Assembly (NCBI RefSeq): GCF_018614575.1
Contig: NZ_JAGGOJ010000003.1
Coordinates: 496,001-560,000, forward strand
Source of the DNA: Streptomyces sp. ISL-10
GTDB taxonomy: Bacteria > Actinomycetota > Actinomycetes > Streptomycetales > Streptomycetaceae
Direction: 5' to 3'
DNA length: 64,000 bases
The notes beneath the pieces were generated by a model. The model saw nothing but the letters and a program-made list of their open reading frames with translations. It had not been told where the DNA came from and made no database searches. Both the position numbers and the translations under genes were made by a program. Positions 8,438 to 16,779 of the stretch are shown here, one piece after another (the stretch's first letter is position 1; each line of letters starts with the position of its first letter).

Positions 8438-9412
8438 TCAGGCCTCCGGGATCTCGAACTTGCTGGTGCGCTGCATGCCGGCGGCGCGTCCCTTGCCGGA
8501 GATGACCAGCGCCATCTTGCGGCTGGCCTCGTCGATCATCTCGTCGCCGAGCATCGCCGAGCCCTTCTTGCCGCCCGCCTCGGACGTGTAGTAGTCGTAC
8601 GCGTCCAGGATCAGCTCGGCGTGGTCGTAGTCCTCCTGGGAGGGCGAGAAGATCTCGTTGGACGCGTCGACCTGGCCCGGGTGCAGCACCCACTTGCCGT
8701 CGAAGCCGAGGGCGGCGGCGCGCTGGGCGACCGCGCGGTAGCCGTCGATGTTGCGGATCTGGAGGTAGGGGCCGTCGATCGCCTGGAGGTTGTTGGCGCG
8801 GGCGGCCATCAGGATCTTCATCAGGATGTAGTGGTAGGCGTCGGCCGGGTAACCGGGCGGCTGCTCGCCGACGACCAGCGACTTCATGTTGATGGAGGCC
8901 ATGAAGTCGGCCGGGCCGAAGATGATCGTCTCCACACGCGGGGACGCCTGCGCGATGGCGTTGACGTTGTTGAGGCCCTGCGCGTTCTCGATCTGCGCCT
9001 CGATGCCGATCTTGCCCAGCTCGAAGCCCATGGTCTTCTCGATCTGGGTGAGCAGCAGGTCGAGCGCCACGATCTGCTCGGCGCTCTGCACCTTCGGCAG
9101 CATGATGCAGTCGAGGTTCTGGCCGGCGCCCTCGACGACGGTGACGACGTCGCGGTAGGTCCACTCGGTGGTCCAGTCGTTGACGCGCACGACCCGCGTC
9201 TTGCCCGTCCAGTCACCCTCGTTGAGGAACTTCACGATGGTGTGCCGGGCCTCCGGCTTCGCGAGCGGCGCACAGGCGTCCTCGAGGTCCAGGAAGACCT
9301 GGTCGGCCGGCAGCCCCTGGGCCTTCTCCAGGAAGCGCGGGTTCGAGCCGGGCACGGCCAGGCAGGAACGGCGCGGACGCAGACGGTTGACCGGGTGCAC
9401 TGGCGTGCTCAT
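8438..9412 (-). CDS. mcl: Beta-methylmalyl-CoA/malyl-CoA lyase (HpcH/HpaI-citrate lyase family)
   Basis: Aldolase-type lyase that splits beta-methylmalyl-CoA into glyoxylate and propionyl-CoA. 324 residues with a TIM-barrel citrate-lyase-beta pattern: RSCLAVPGSNPRFLEKA, the metal-binding FLDLEDACAP, EAQIENAQGL and FGPADFMASI. The acidic residues expected to bind Mg2+ are present. Its ATG overlaps the meaA stop by 4 bp and the MaoC gene follows after 5 bp. Operon context with ccr and meaA supports the methylmalyl-CoA assignment over citrate lyase or malate synthase-like roles. Confidence 0.9.
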   Translation of the reverse strand: MSTPVHPVNRLRPRRSCLAVPGSNPRFLEKAQGLPADQVFLDLEDACAPLAKPEARHTIVKFLNEGDWTGKTRVVRVNDWTTEWTYRDVVTVVEGAGQNLDCIMLPKVQSAEQIVALDLLLTQIEKTMGFELGKIGIEAQIENAQGLNNVNAIAQASPRVETIIFGPADFMASINMKSLVVGEQPPGYPADAYHYILMKILMAARANNLQAIDGPYLQIRNIDGYRAVAQRAAALGFDGKWVLHPGQVDASNEIFSPSQEDYDHAELILDAYDYYTSEAGGKKGSAMLGDEMIDEASRKMALVISGKGRAAGMQRTSKFEIPEA

Positions 9413-11421
9413 GCGGGGACCTCCAGAGGGTCGAGCTTGTTCGCGTTGCGGATCTCGTCGACGATACGGCCGATGATCTCCGTGATACCGAAGTCCTTCG
9501 GTGTGAAGACGGCGGCCACTCCCGCCGCCTTCAGTTCGGTGGCGTCGGCGTTCGGGATGATGCCACCCACGATCACCGGGATGTCGGCGGCACCCGCCTC
9601 GCGCAGCCGCGTCAGCACGTCCGGCACCAGCTCGGCGTGCGAGCCGGACAGGATGGACAGGCCCACGCAGTGCACGTCCTCCGCGAGGGCGGCGGAGACG
9701 ATCTGCTCCGGAGTGAGCCGGATGCCCTGGTAGACCACCTCGAACCCGGCGTCGCGGGCCCGTACGGCGATCTGCTCGGCGCCGTTGGAGTGGCCGTCGA
9801 GCCCCGGCTTGCCGACGAGCAGCCGCAGCCGCCCCGCCCCCAGTTCCTCCGCGGTGCGGGCCACCTTCTCACGTACGACGGCGAGCGGCGTGCCCGCCTC
9901 GGCGGTGACCGCCACCGGGGCGCTGCTGACGCCTGTCGGCGCACGGAACTCGCCGAAGACGTCACGCAGCGCCCAGGCCCACTCGCCGGTGGTGACGCCC
10001 GCACGCGCACACTCGACGGTGGCCGCCATCAGGTTCTCGGTGCCCGCAGCGGCCTTCTTCAGCGCCGCGAGGGCCTCGGCGGCACGGGGCTCGTCGCGGC
10101 CCGCACGCCATTCGTGCAGCTTGGCGACGACCCGCGCCTCGTTCGCCGGGTCGACCGTCATGATCGCCGTGTCGAGATCGGCGGTCAGCGGGTTCTCCTC
10201 GGTCGTCTCGAAGATGTTGACGCCGATGATCTTCTCGTCGCCCGCCTCGATCCGCGCCCGCCGCTCGGCGTGCGAGGACACCAGCTGCGACTTCAGGTAG
10301 CCGGACTCGACGGCCGCCATCGCGCCGCCCATCTCCTGGATCCGGTCGATCTCCGCCAGGCACTCGGCGACCAGGGACTCGACCTTGGCCTCGATGACGT
10401 GCGAGCCGGCGAAGATGTCCTCGTACTCCAGCAGGTCCGACTCGTGCGCCAGCACCTGCTGGATACGCAGCGACCACTGCTGGTCCCACGGCCGGGGCAG
10501 CCCCAGCGCCTCGTTCCAGGCGGGCAGCTGCACGGCACGTGCCCGGGCGTCCTTGGACAGGGTCACGGCCAGCATCTCCAGCACGATGCGCTGGACGTTG
10601 TTCTCCGGCTGTGCCTCGGTCAGGCCGAGGGAGTTGACCTGGACGCCGTAGCGGAAGCGGCGCTGCTTCTCGTTCTCGATGCCGTACCGCTCGCGGGTGA
10701 TCTTGTCCCAGATGCGGCCGAAGGCGCGCATCTTGCACATCTCCTCGATGAAGCGGACGCCCGCGTTCACGAAGAATGAGATCCGGGCGACCACGTCACC
10801 GAACTTCTCGGCCGGCACCTGGCCCGAGTCGCGGACGGCGTCGAGGACGGCGATCGCGGTGGACATCGCGTACGCGATCTCCTGCACGGGCGTGGCCCCG
10901 GCCTCCTGCAGGTGGTAGCTGCAGATGTTGATCGGGTTCCACTTGGGGATGTTGGCCACCGTGTACGTGATCATGTCGGTGGTCAGGCGCAGCGAAGGAC
11001 CGGGCGGGAAGACATGCGTCCCGCGCGACAGGTACTCCTTGACGATGTCGTTCTGGGTCGTGCCCTGGAGCCTGGTGATGTCGGCACCCTGCTCCTCGGC
11101 GACCACCTGGTACAGCGCCAGCAGCCACATGGCGGTGGCGTTGATGGTCATCGAGGTGTTCATCTGCTCCAGGGGGATGTCCTGGAACAGCCTGCGCATG
11201 TCGCCCAGATGGGAGACCGGCACACCGACCCGGCCGACCTCGCCGCGGGCGAGGATGTGGTCGGGGTCGTACCCGGTCTGTGTCGGCAGGTCGAAGGCGA
11301 CCGACAGTCCCGTCTGGCCCTTGGCGAGATTGCGCCGGTACAGCTCGTTGGACGCCTCGGCGGTCGAGTGACCGGCGTACGTCCGCATGAGCCAGGGCCG
11401 GTCCTTCTTGCGCTCAGTCAT
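9409..11421 (-). CDS. meaA: Ethylmalonyl-CoA mutase (coenzyme B12-dependent)
   Basis: Rearranges ethylmalonyl-CoA to methylsuccinyl-CoA. 670 residues in one chain: a methylmalonyl-CoA-mutase-like TIM barrel starting with RPWLMRTYAGHSTAEASNEL, then a C-terminal B12-binding Rossmann domain carrying the base-off motif D.H..G in GLDGHSNGAEQ. The single-chain length and the ccr neighbour distinguish it from methylmalonyl-CoA mutase, which usually has separate or differently arranged subunits. It starts 16 bp after the ccr stop and overlaps mcl by 4 bp, so it is the second gene of the operon. Confidence 0.93.
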   Translation of the reverse strand: MTERKKDRPWLMRTYAGHSTAEASNELYRRNLAKGQTGLSVAFDLPTQTGYDPDHILARGEVGRVGVPVSHLGDMRRLFQDIPLEQMNTSMTINATAMWLLALYQVVAEEQGADITRLQGTTQNDIVKEYLSRGTHVFPPGPSLRLTTDMITYTVANIPKWNPINICSYHLQEAGATPVQEIAYAMSTAIAVLDAVRDSGQVPAEKFGDVVARISFFVNAGVRFIEEMCKMRAFGRIWDKITRERYGIENEKQRRFRYGVQVNSLGLTEAQPENNVQRIVLEMLAVTLSKDARARAVQLPAWNEALGLPRPWDQQWSLRIQQVLAHESDLLEYEDIFAGSHVIEAKVESLVAECLAEIDRIQEMGGAMAAVESGYLKSQLVSSHAERRARIEAGDEKIIGVNIFETTEENPLTADLDTAIMTVDPANEARVVAKLHEWRAGRDEPRAAEALAALKKAAAGTENLMAATVECARAGVTTGEWAWALRDVFGEFRAPTGVSSAPVAVTAEAGTPLAVVREKVARTAEELGAGRLRLLVGKPGLDGHSNGAEQIAVRARDAGFEVVYQGIRLTPEQIVSAALAEDVHCVGLSILSGSHAELVPDVLTRLREAGAADIPVIVGGIIPNADATELKAAGVAAVFTPKDFGITEIIGRIVDEIRNANKLDPLEVPA

Positions 11422-11437
11422 CTGGGAACCCGGCCCC

Positions 11438-12775
11438 TCAGACGTTACGGAAGCGGTTGATGGCGTCGATGTGCTTCTCGCGCATCTCCGGGTCCTTGAC
11501 GCCCAGACCCTCCTGCGGGGCGAGCGCGAGGACGCCCACCTTGCCCTGGTGGAGGTTGCGGTGCACGTCGTACGCGGCCTGGCCGGTGTCCTCGAGTGCG
11601 TACGTCTTCGACAGCGTCGGGTGGATCTTGCCCTTGGCGATCAGGCGGTTGGCCTCCCACGCCTCGCGGTAGTTGGCGAAGTGCGAGCCGATGATCCGCT
11701 TCAGCGACATCCACAGGTAGCGGTTGTCGTACTCGTGCATGTAGCCCGAGGTCGAGGCGCAGGTGGTGATGGTGCCGCCCTTGCGGGTGACGTAGACGGA
11801 CGCGCCGAAGGTCTCGCGGCCGGGGTGCTCGAAGACGATGTCGATGTCCTCGCCGCCGGTGAGCTCACGGATGCGCTTGCCGAAGCGCTTCCACTCCTTC
11901 GGGTCCTGGGTGTGCTCGTCCTTCCAGAACTTGTAGCCCTCTGCGTTGCGGTCGATGATCGCCTCGGCGCCCATCGCGCGGCAGATGTCCGCCTTCTGAT
12001 CGCTGGAGACGACACAGATCGGGTTGGCGCCGCCGGCCAGGGCGAACTGCGTGGCGTACGAGCCGAGGCCGCCGCTCGCACCCCAGATCAGGACGTTGTC
12101 GCCCTGCTTCATGCCGGCGCCGTTGCGGGAGACGAGCTGGCGGTACGCGGTGGAGTTGACGAGGCCCGGGGCCGCCGCCTCCTCCCAGCTGAGGTGCTTG
12201 GGCTTGGGCATCAGCTGGTTGGACTTGACGAGCGCGATCTCGGCCAGGCCGCCGAAGTTGGTCTCGAAGCCCCAGATGCGCTGCTCGGGGTCGAGCATCG
12301 TGTCGTTGTGGCCGTCGGAGGACTCCAGCTCGACGGACAGGCAGTGCGCGACGACCTCGTCGCCGGGGTTCCACGCGTTCACGCCGGGGCCCGTGCGCAG
12401 GACGACGCCCGCGAGGTCGGAGCCGATGATGTGGTACGGGAGGTCGTGACGCTTGGTGAGCTCCGAAAGCCGTCCGTAGCGCTCCAGGAAGCCGAAGGTG
12501 GACAGCGGCTCGAAGATCGAGGTCCACACGGAGTTGTAGTTGACCGAGGAGGCCATCACGGCCACCAGTGCCTCGCCCGGGCCGAGCTCCGGCACGGGCA
12601 CGTCGTCCAGGTGGATCGACTTGCGCGGGTCCTTCTCCCGGGTCTCGAGGCCGGCGAACATCTCCGTCTCGTCCTTGTGCACGGTGATCGCGCGGTACGA
12701 CTCGGGGAGCTTCAGTGCGGCGAAGTCGGCGGACGTGCTGTCCGACGACTGGATCGCGTCCAGGATTTCCTTCAC
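11438..12775 (-). CDS. ccr: Crotonyl-CoA carboxylase/reductase
   Basis: NADPH-dependent reductive carboxylation of crotonyl-CoA to ethylmalonyl-CoA, the key step of the pathway and a source of ethylmalonyl-CoA extender units. 445 residues, medium-chain dehydrogenase/reductase fold with the nucleotide motif WGASGGLGSYATQF. From the chosen start, the residues reported for the CO2 pocket of the Kitasatospora enzyme fall at the same numbers: Asn81 (SVNYNSVW), Phe170-Glu171 (WGFETNFGG) and His365 (GSHFANYREAW). The GTG at 12775 has GGAGG 8 bp upstream; a 52-residue longer frame is rejected. It is the first gene of the operon, behind a promoter at 13000-13028. Confidence 0.95.
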   Translation of the reverse strand: MKEILDAIQSSDSTSADFAALKLPESYRAITVHKDETEMFAGLETREKDPRKSIHLDDVPVPELGPGEALVAVMASSVNYNSVWTSIFEPLSTFGFLERYGRLSELTKRHDLPYHIIGSDLAGVVLRTGPGVNAWNPGDEVVAHCLSVELESSDGHNDTMLDPEQRIWGFETNFGGLAEIALVKSNQLMPKPKHLSWEEAAAPGLVNSTAYRQLVSRNGAGMKQGDNVLIWGASGGLGSYATQFALAGGANPICVVSSDQKADICRAMGAEAIIDRNAEGYKFWKDEHTQDPKEWKRFGKRIRELTGGEDIDIVFEHPGRETFGASVYVTRKGGTITTCASTSGYMHEYDNRYLWMSLKRIIGSHFANYREAWEANRLIAKGKIHPTLSKTYALEDTGQAAYDVHRNLHQGKVGVLALAPQEGLGVKDPEMREKHIDAINRFRNV

Positions 12776-12999
12776 GGTGTTGCCTCCGGCGGAGCGCGCC
12801 CAGGGGGACGCTGAGGGGTACGTCGGGGTTTTCTGCTGCTGTGGAGGTGTGCCGTCGGTTCGGCGGATGGTGCTGCTGGCAGCGCTGGTGTGCGCGAAAG
12901 GTGCCTGTGACGCAGGCGTCCGGGCGCACAACCCGGGGAGGGTTGAGGGGACAGCCGGCGCACGAATGGTCTCTGCGCGCCGGCCGCCCGGACACCTTC

Positions 13000-13028
13000 A
13001 ACGTATGGCACGGCGTGCCAGGTGACAA
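13000..13028 (-). promoter_or_regulatory. ccr operon promoter
   Basis: On the minus strand, TTGTCA (13028-13023) and TACGTT (13005-13000) are separated by exactly 17 bp, close to the HrdB consensus. The predicted start leaves a leader of about 220 nt before ccr. The entire spacer is occupied by the 15-bp inverted repeat described separately. Confidence 0.65.
13006..13020. promoter_or_regulatory. Operator in the ccr promoter spacer
   Basis: Perfect inverted repeat TGGCACG-G-CGTGCCA between the -35 and -10 boxes. A half-site TGCGTGCCA recurs at 13034-13042, just upstream of the -35. The position suggests repression by steric block. The TetR gene immediately upstream is the obvious candidate, but this is inferred. 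Confidence 0.6.
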
Positions 13029-13110
13029 GACACTGCGTGCCAAGAATTTCCCTCAGATGCAATCCGCTGGACACATGTGAGCGATGATCGATCGAAACGG
13101 GTCGCGAAAC

Positions 13111-13145
13111 GGCCGATGGCCGCCCGAATCGGGCGGCCATCGGCC
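13111..13145 (-). terminator. Terminator of the TetR gene
   Basis: Perfect 16-bp stem (13111-13126 with 13130-13145) with a 3-nt loop AAT, 18 bp after the TetR stop. It insulates the ccr promoter from upstream reading. The remainder of 12776-13162 is the long ccr leader and shows no gene. Confidence 0.88.
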
Positions 13146-13162
13146 ACAGGCGAATGCGGCGG

Positions 13163-13997
13163 TCAGGACTGGTTGAGCGCCTGCTCGATCGTCCGCATGA
13201 CCTCACTCAGCGGCGCGTCCGTACGCGCCACGGCCACCAGCACCTCGCCCTCGGTCCGCACGGCGGCGGGCGGCGGCTCGGTGGCTGCCGGGCCGTGCGT
13301 CGCCTTGCGGCCCGCTCCTATGCCGGTGCCGAAGGTGTCGCGGACGATGGCGAACGCGTGGTCCAGCTGGGCCTCCACATCGCCTTGTCCGCCCGCCCGC
13401 AGCCAGCGGCGCAGCACATGGTTGTGCGCCGTGACGACCGCGGACGCCGCGACCTCCGCCAGTAGCGGGTCGTCGTTGCCGGCGTGGTGGTCCCGCTCGT
13501 CGAAGTGGCCCAGCAGATAGCGGGTGAACAACCGCTCGTAGCGGGCCACCGAGGCGATCTCGCGCTCCCGCAGCGTCGGCACCTCGCGGGTGAGGCGGTA
13601 GCGCTCGACGGACACGGCCGGGGAGGCCGCGTACATCCGCATGACCTCCTTGATGCCCCGGCACACCGTGTCGAGCGGGTGTTCGTGGGGCGGGGCCGCG
13701 TTCAGGACCGCCTCCGCCCGGACCAGGGTGTCGTCGTGGTCCGGGAAGATCGCCTCTTCCTTGGAGCGGAAGTGGCGGAAGAAGGTCCGCCGCGCCACTC
13801 CGGCCGCCGCGGCGATCTCGTCGACCGTCGTCGCCTCGTATCCCTTGGTCGCGAACAACTCCATGGCCGCCGCCGCGAGTTCGCGGCGCATCTTCAGGCG
13901 TTGCGCGGCGGCGCGGGAGCCTGCGGCACTTTCCGGAGCGTCGGACGCGGCGCCGGCGCGGCCGGGCCGGCGGACGGGATCAGCGGGCTGGGGCATG
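13163..13997 (-). CDS. TetR-family transcriptional regulator
   Basis: 277 residues. After a Pro/Ala-rich start comes a TetR N-terminal helix-turn-helix: RRELAAAAMELFATKGYEAT, TVDEIAAAAGVARRTFFRHF, SKEEAIFPDH. The helical ligand domain follows, and the C-terminal tail of about 50 residues is low complexity. It lies between the ccr operon and the 3-hydroxyacyl-CoA dehydrogenase, all on one strand but separated by terminators, so it is a separate transcript and a likely regulator of one or both. ATG at 13997 (MPQPADP) or 14015 are both possible; neither has a clear ribosome site. Confidence 0.85.
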
Positions 13998-14009
13998 ATC
14001 TGAACGTAC

Positions 14010-14023
14010 TGCATTCGTGCAGC
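14010..14023. promoter_or_regulatory. Inverted repeat at the TetR gene start
   Basis: CTGCA-TTCG-TGCAG, a 5-bp-arm palindrome overlapping the possible upstream start codon of the TetR gene. It could be an autoregulatory site. It does not resemble the operator in the ccr promoter. Confidence 0.3.
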
Positions 14024-14064
14024 CGGGCGCGCCTGCGGGGCGGGCCCGGCGCGCTCGGACGCCG

Positions 14065-14097
14065 GGGGCGGGCTCCCCGGACCGAGGAGCCCGCCCC
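14065..14097 (-). terminator. Terminator of the 3-hydroxyacyl-CoA dehydrogenase gene
   Basis: Perfect 12-bp stem GGGGCGGGCTCC / GGAGCCCGCCCC with a 9-nt loop, starting 15 bp past the stop codon at 14112. Confidence 0.85.
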
Positions 14098-14111
14098 AGG
14101 CGCCGTCGCTG

Positions 14112-15893
14112 TCAGCGCCGGGCATATTCGCGGAAACCGCGTCCCGTCTTGCGCCCCAGGCATCCCGCGGCCACCAGGTGCTCGAGCAGCGGCGCGGGCG
14201 CGAGGCCCGGGTCGCGGAACGCCTGGTGCAGGACCTTCTCGATGGCGAGCGAGACATCGAGGCCGACGACGTCGAGCAGCTCGAACGGGCCCATCGGGTA
14301 CCCGCCGCCCAGCTTCATCGCCGCGTCGATGTCGTCGAGGGAGGCGTAGTGCTCCTCGACCATCTTGATCGCGTTGTTCAGGTACGGGAAGAGCAGTGCG
14401 TTCACGATGAATCCGGCACGGTCGCCGCAGTCCACCGGGTGCTTCCTGATCTTCGTGGTGACCTCGCGGACGGTCGCGTGGACGTCGTCGGCGGTCAGGA
14501 CCGTCCGCACGATCTCCACCAGCTTCATCGCCGGGGCCGGGTTGAAGAAGTGCATGCCGATGACGTCCTGCGGGCGCGAGGTGGCGCGGGCGCAGGCGAC
14601 GACGGGCAGCGAGGAGGTCGTGGTGGCGAGCACCGCGCCCTGCTTGCACACCTTGTCCAGGGTGGCGAACAGCTGCTGCTTGATCTCCAGGTCCTCGGCG
14701 ACGGCCTCGACGGCCAGGTCGACGTCGGCGAAGGCGTCCAGCGAACCGGCGGGCGTGATCCGCGCCAGCGTCGCCTCGCAGGCCTCCTCGGTCATCCGGC
14801 CCTTGGCGACCGAGCGCCCCAGCGACTTGGTGATCCGGGCCTTGGCCACCTCGGCCTTCTCCAGGCTGCGGGCCGCGAGGACCACGTCGAAGCCCGCCTT
14901 GGCGAAGACCTCCGCGATGCCGCTCGCCATGGTGCCCGAGCCGGCCACGCCGACGGAGGAGACCGCGCGGCCTCCGGTGGCCCCGGCCGCCGGCTGCGGG
15001 GTGAGCGCGTCCGCGACCACCTCGGAGGTGCCGGGGGCGGCGTAGGTGTAGAAACCGCGTCCCGCCTTGCGGCCGGTCAGCCCCGCCTCGCTGAGCTGCC
15101 CCAGGATGGGTGCGGGCGCGTGCAGCCGGTCGCGCGACTCGGCGTACATCGCGTCCAGCACGGTACGGGCGGTGTCGATGCCGATCAGGTCGAGCAGCGC
15201 GAGCGGGCCCATCGGCAGGCCGCAGCCGAGCTTCATGGCGGCGTCGATGTCCTCGCGGGAGGCGTACCGGGCCTCGTACATGGCGGCGGCCTGGTTGAGG
15301 TAGCCGAACAGCAGGCCGTCCGCGATGAAGCCCGGCCGGTCGCCGACCGCGACCGGCTGCTTGCCCAGCTCACGGGCGAGTGCCGTGACGGCCTCGACGG
15401 CCGGCGTCGAGGTCAGCACCGAGGAGACGACCTCGACCAGCTTCATCGCCGGGGCCGGGTTGAAGAAGTGCAGGCCGAGGACGCGCTCGGGGTGCTGGGA
15501 CTCGGCGGCCAGGCGGGTCACGGACAGGGCGTTCGTGCCCGTGGCGATGAGGGCGTCCGGGCGGACGACGGCGTCCAGTTCGCGGATGACCTGCTGCTTG
15601 GCCTCGTACGACTCCGGCACGACCTCGATCACGAGGTCCGCATCGGCGGCGGCCTGCAGGTCGGAGAAGGTGCGGAAGCGTGCGAGAGTGTTGCGGCGCT
15701 CCTCCTCGGTGATCCGCTCGCGCTCCACGGCGCGCGCGGTGGAGGCCTCGAGCGCCGCGACCGCCTCGCGGGCGGCGGCGTCGCTGACGTCGATGCCGAT
15801 GACCTCACGGCCGGCGCGGGCGAGGACCTCGGCGATGCCGGTGCCCATGGTGCCGAGGCCGACCACGGCGATGGTGTGCAGAGGGGTGTCCAT
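14112..15893 (-). CDS. Tandem-duplicated 3-hydroxyacyl-CoA (3-hydroxybutyryl-CoA) dehydrogenase
   Basis: NAD(P)-dependent oxidation/reduction of 3-hydroxyacyl-CoA. 593 residues made of two full modules of about 290 residues each. Each has a Rossmann glycine motif (VVGLGTMGTGIAEVLARAG; GVAGSGTMASGIAEVFAKAG), the catalytic HFFNPAPAMKLVE segment, and the helical domain with DIDAAMKLG and PMGP. Single-module family members are about 285 residues. The ATG at 15893 opens the first Rossmann fold and has GGAG about 9 bp upstream; an upstream extension is rejected. Beside ccr it probably makes the 3-hydroxybutyryl-CoA precursor of crotonyl-CoA. Confidence 0.9.
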   Translation of the reverse strand: MDTPLHTIAVVGLGTMGTGIAEVLARAGREVIGIDVSDAAAREAVAALEASTARAVERERITEEERRNTLARFRTFSDLQAAADADLVIEVVPESYEAKQQVIRELDAVVRPDALIATGTNALSVTRLAAESQHPERVLGLHFFNPAPAMKLVEVVSSVLTSTPAVEAVTALARELGKQPVAVGDRPGFIADGLLFGYLNQAAAMYEARYASREDIDAAMKLGCGLPMGPLALLDLIGIDTARTVLDAMYAESRDRLHAPAPILGQLSEAGLTGRKAGRGFYTYAAPGTSEVVADALTPQPAAGATGGRAVSSVGVAGSGTMASGIAEVFAKAGFDVVLAARSLEKAEVAKARITKSLGRSVAKGRMTEEACEATLARITPAGSLDAFADVDLAVEAVAEDLEIKQQLFATLDKVCKQGAVLATTTSSLPVVACARATSRPQDVIGMHFFNPAPAMKLVEIVRTVLTADDVHATVREVTTKIRKHPVDCGDRAGFIVNALLFPYLNNAIKMVEEHYASLDDIDAAMKLGGGYPMGPFELLDVVGLDVSLAIEKVLHQAFRDPGLAPAPLLEHLVAAGCLGRKTGRGFREYARR

Positions 15894-16209
15894 CGGGGGA
15901 CTCCAGGGATGAGTGACGACTGATGAGGAGCGCGCGCGGAGAACGCCGAACGGGCATGGGGCGCACGGGTGTTCATGTGGCCGACGGACTCTGTCCCTTG
16001 TCACGTCGTACTGAATGGCAGAACTGCCGAACCGACTTCCCCATGGACTTCGCCATGGAGGTCACCACCCAGCGGCGGCTGCGTCACCAGGCCGCGCTGA
16101 GTGCGGGGGTTACCCGCTCACATGAGATTAACTCGCGAGTAACGAGCGCGCCACCCCTCGGCCGGTGTGATCTGGATCGCGGCCGCGGCCCGCCGATACG
16201 CTGACCGCC
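15894..16209. other. Divergent intergenic region
   Basis: Lies between the dehydrogenase (minus) and the HEAT-repeat gene (plus). No gene is seen. It should hold both promoters. A TACGCT at 16197-16202, 7 bp before the ATG at 16210, looks like a -10 for a leaderless transcript. I could not assign a promoter for the dehydrogenase. Confidence 0.4.
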
Positions 16210-16779
16210 ATGGACGAGGAGTTGCGGTCACTGGCGACGCGGCTGCGGGGCGAGGCGGGCGGCGGCCCGGCGTACGAACGGCTGCTGACCACCACCGACC
16301 GTGATGAGCTCGCCGCGGTCCTCACCGAACGCGAACGCCCCCTGTGGGCTCGCGAACTCGCCGCGTTCCGCCTCGGCTGCGCCGGTGACCGCCGGGCCTT
16401 CGAATCCCTGGTACTGCTCCTCAACCACCGCGACCCGGAGCGGTGCGTCTCCGCGGCCCATGCGCTGTTCCTGCTGGGCGACCCCAGAACCCCCCGCGCG
16501 GCGGCGGCGCTTGCCACCAATGAACTGCGTGTCGCCTATGCCCTGTTGCCGGTCCGTCTCCTGACGAGGCTGCGTGCCCCCGAGTCCGCGCCGGCACTGA
16601 TGACGGTCCTGCGCCGCAGACTGGTGGCCGGGGATCCCCACTGGCGGGTGGCACTGGCCTGCGTGGAGGGCCTGGGCGCGCTCGGCGACGAACGCGCGGC
16701 CGAGGTCGTGCGCGCGGCCCTGCCCCATCCGCGCCTGACGGCTGCGGCGGCCGCGGCGCTGGCCCGCCTGGACGGGTGA
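16210..16779 (+). CDS. HEAT-repeat protein
   Basis: 189 residues, almost entirely helical and Ala/Leu/Arg rich, with repeated helix pairs typical of HEAT/PBS-lyase repeats: LWARELAAFRLGCAGDRRAF, CVSAAHALFLLGDPRTPRAA, HWRVALACVEGLGALGDERA. Such solenoids bind proteins or modify prenyl/bilin-like ligands; no catalytic motif is visible. The ATG has no ribosome site but a -10-like TACGCT 7 bp upstream, so the message may be leaderless. It is followed by a 1.1-kb non-coding repeat array rather than another gene. Confidence 0.75.
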   Translation: MDEELRSLATRLRGEAGGGPAYERLLTTTDRDELAAVLTERERPLWARELAAFRLGCAGDRRAFESLVLLLNHRDPERCVSAAHALFLLGDPRTPRAAAALATNELRVAYALLPVRLLTRLRAPESAPALMTVLRRRLVAGDPHWRVALACVEGLGALGDERAAEVVRAALPHPRLTAAAAAALARLDG

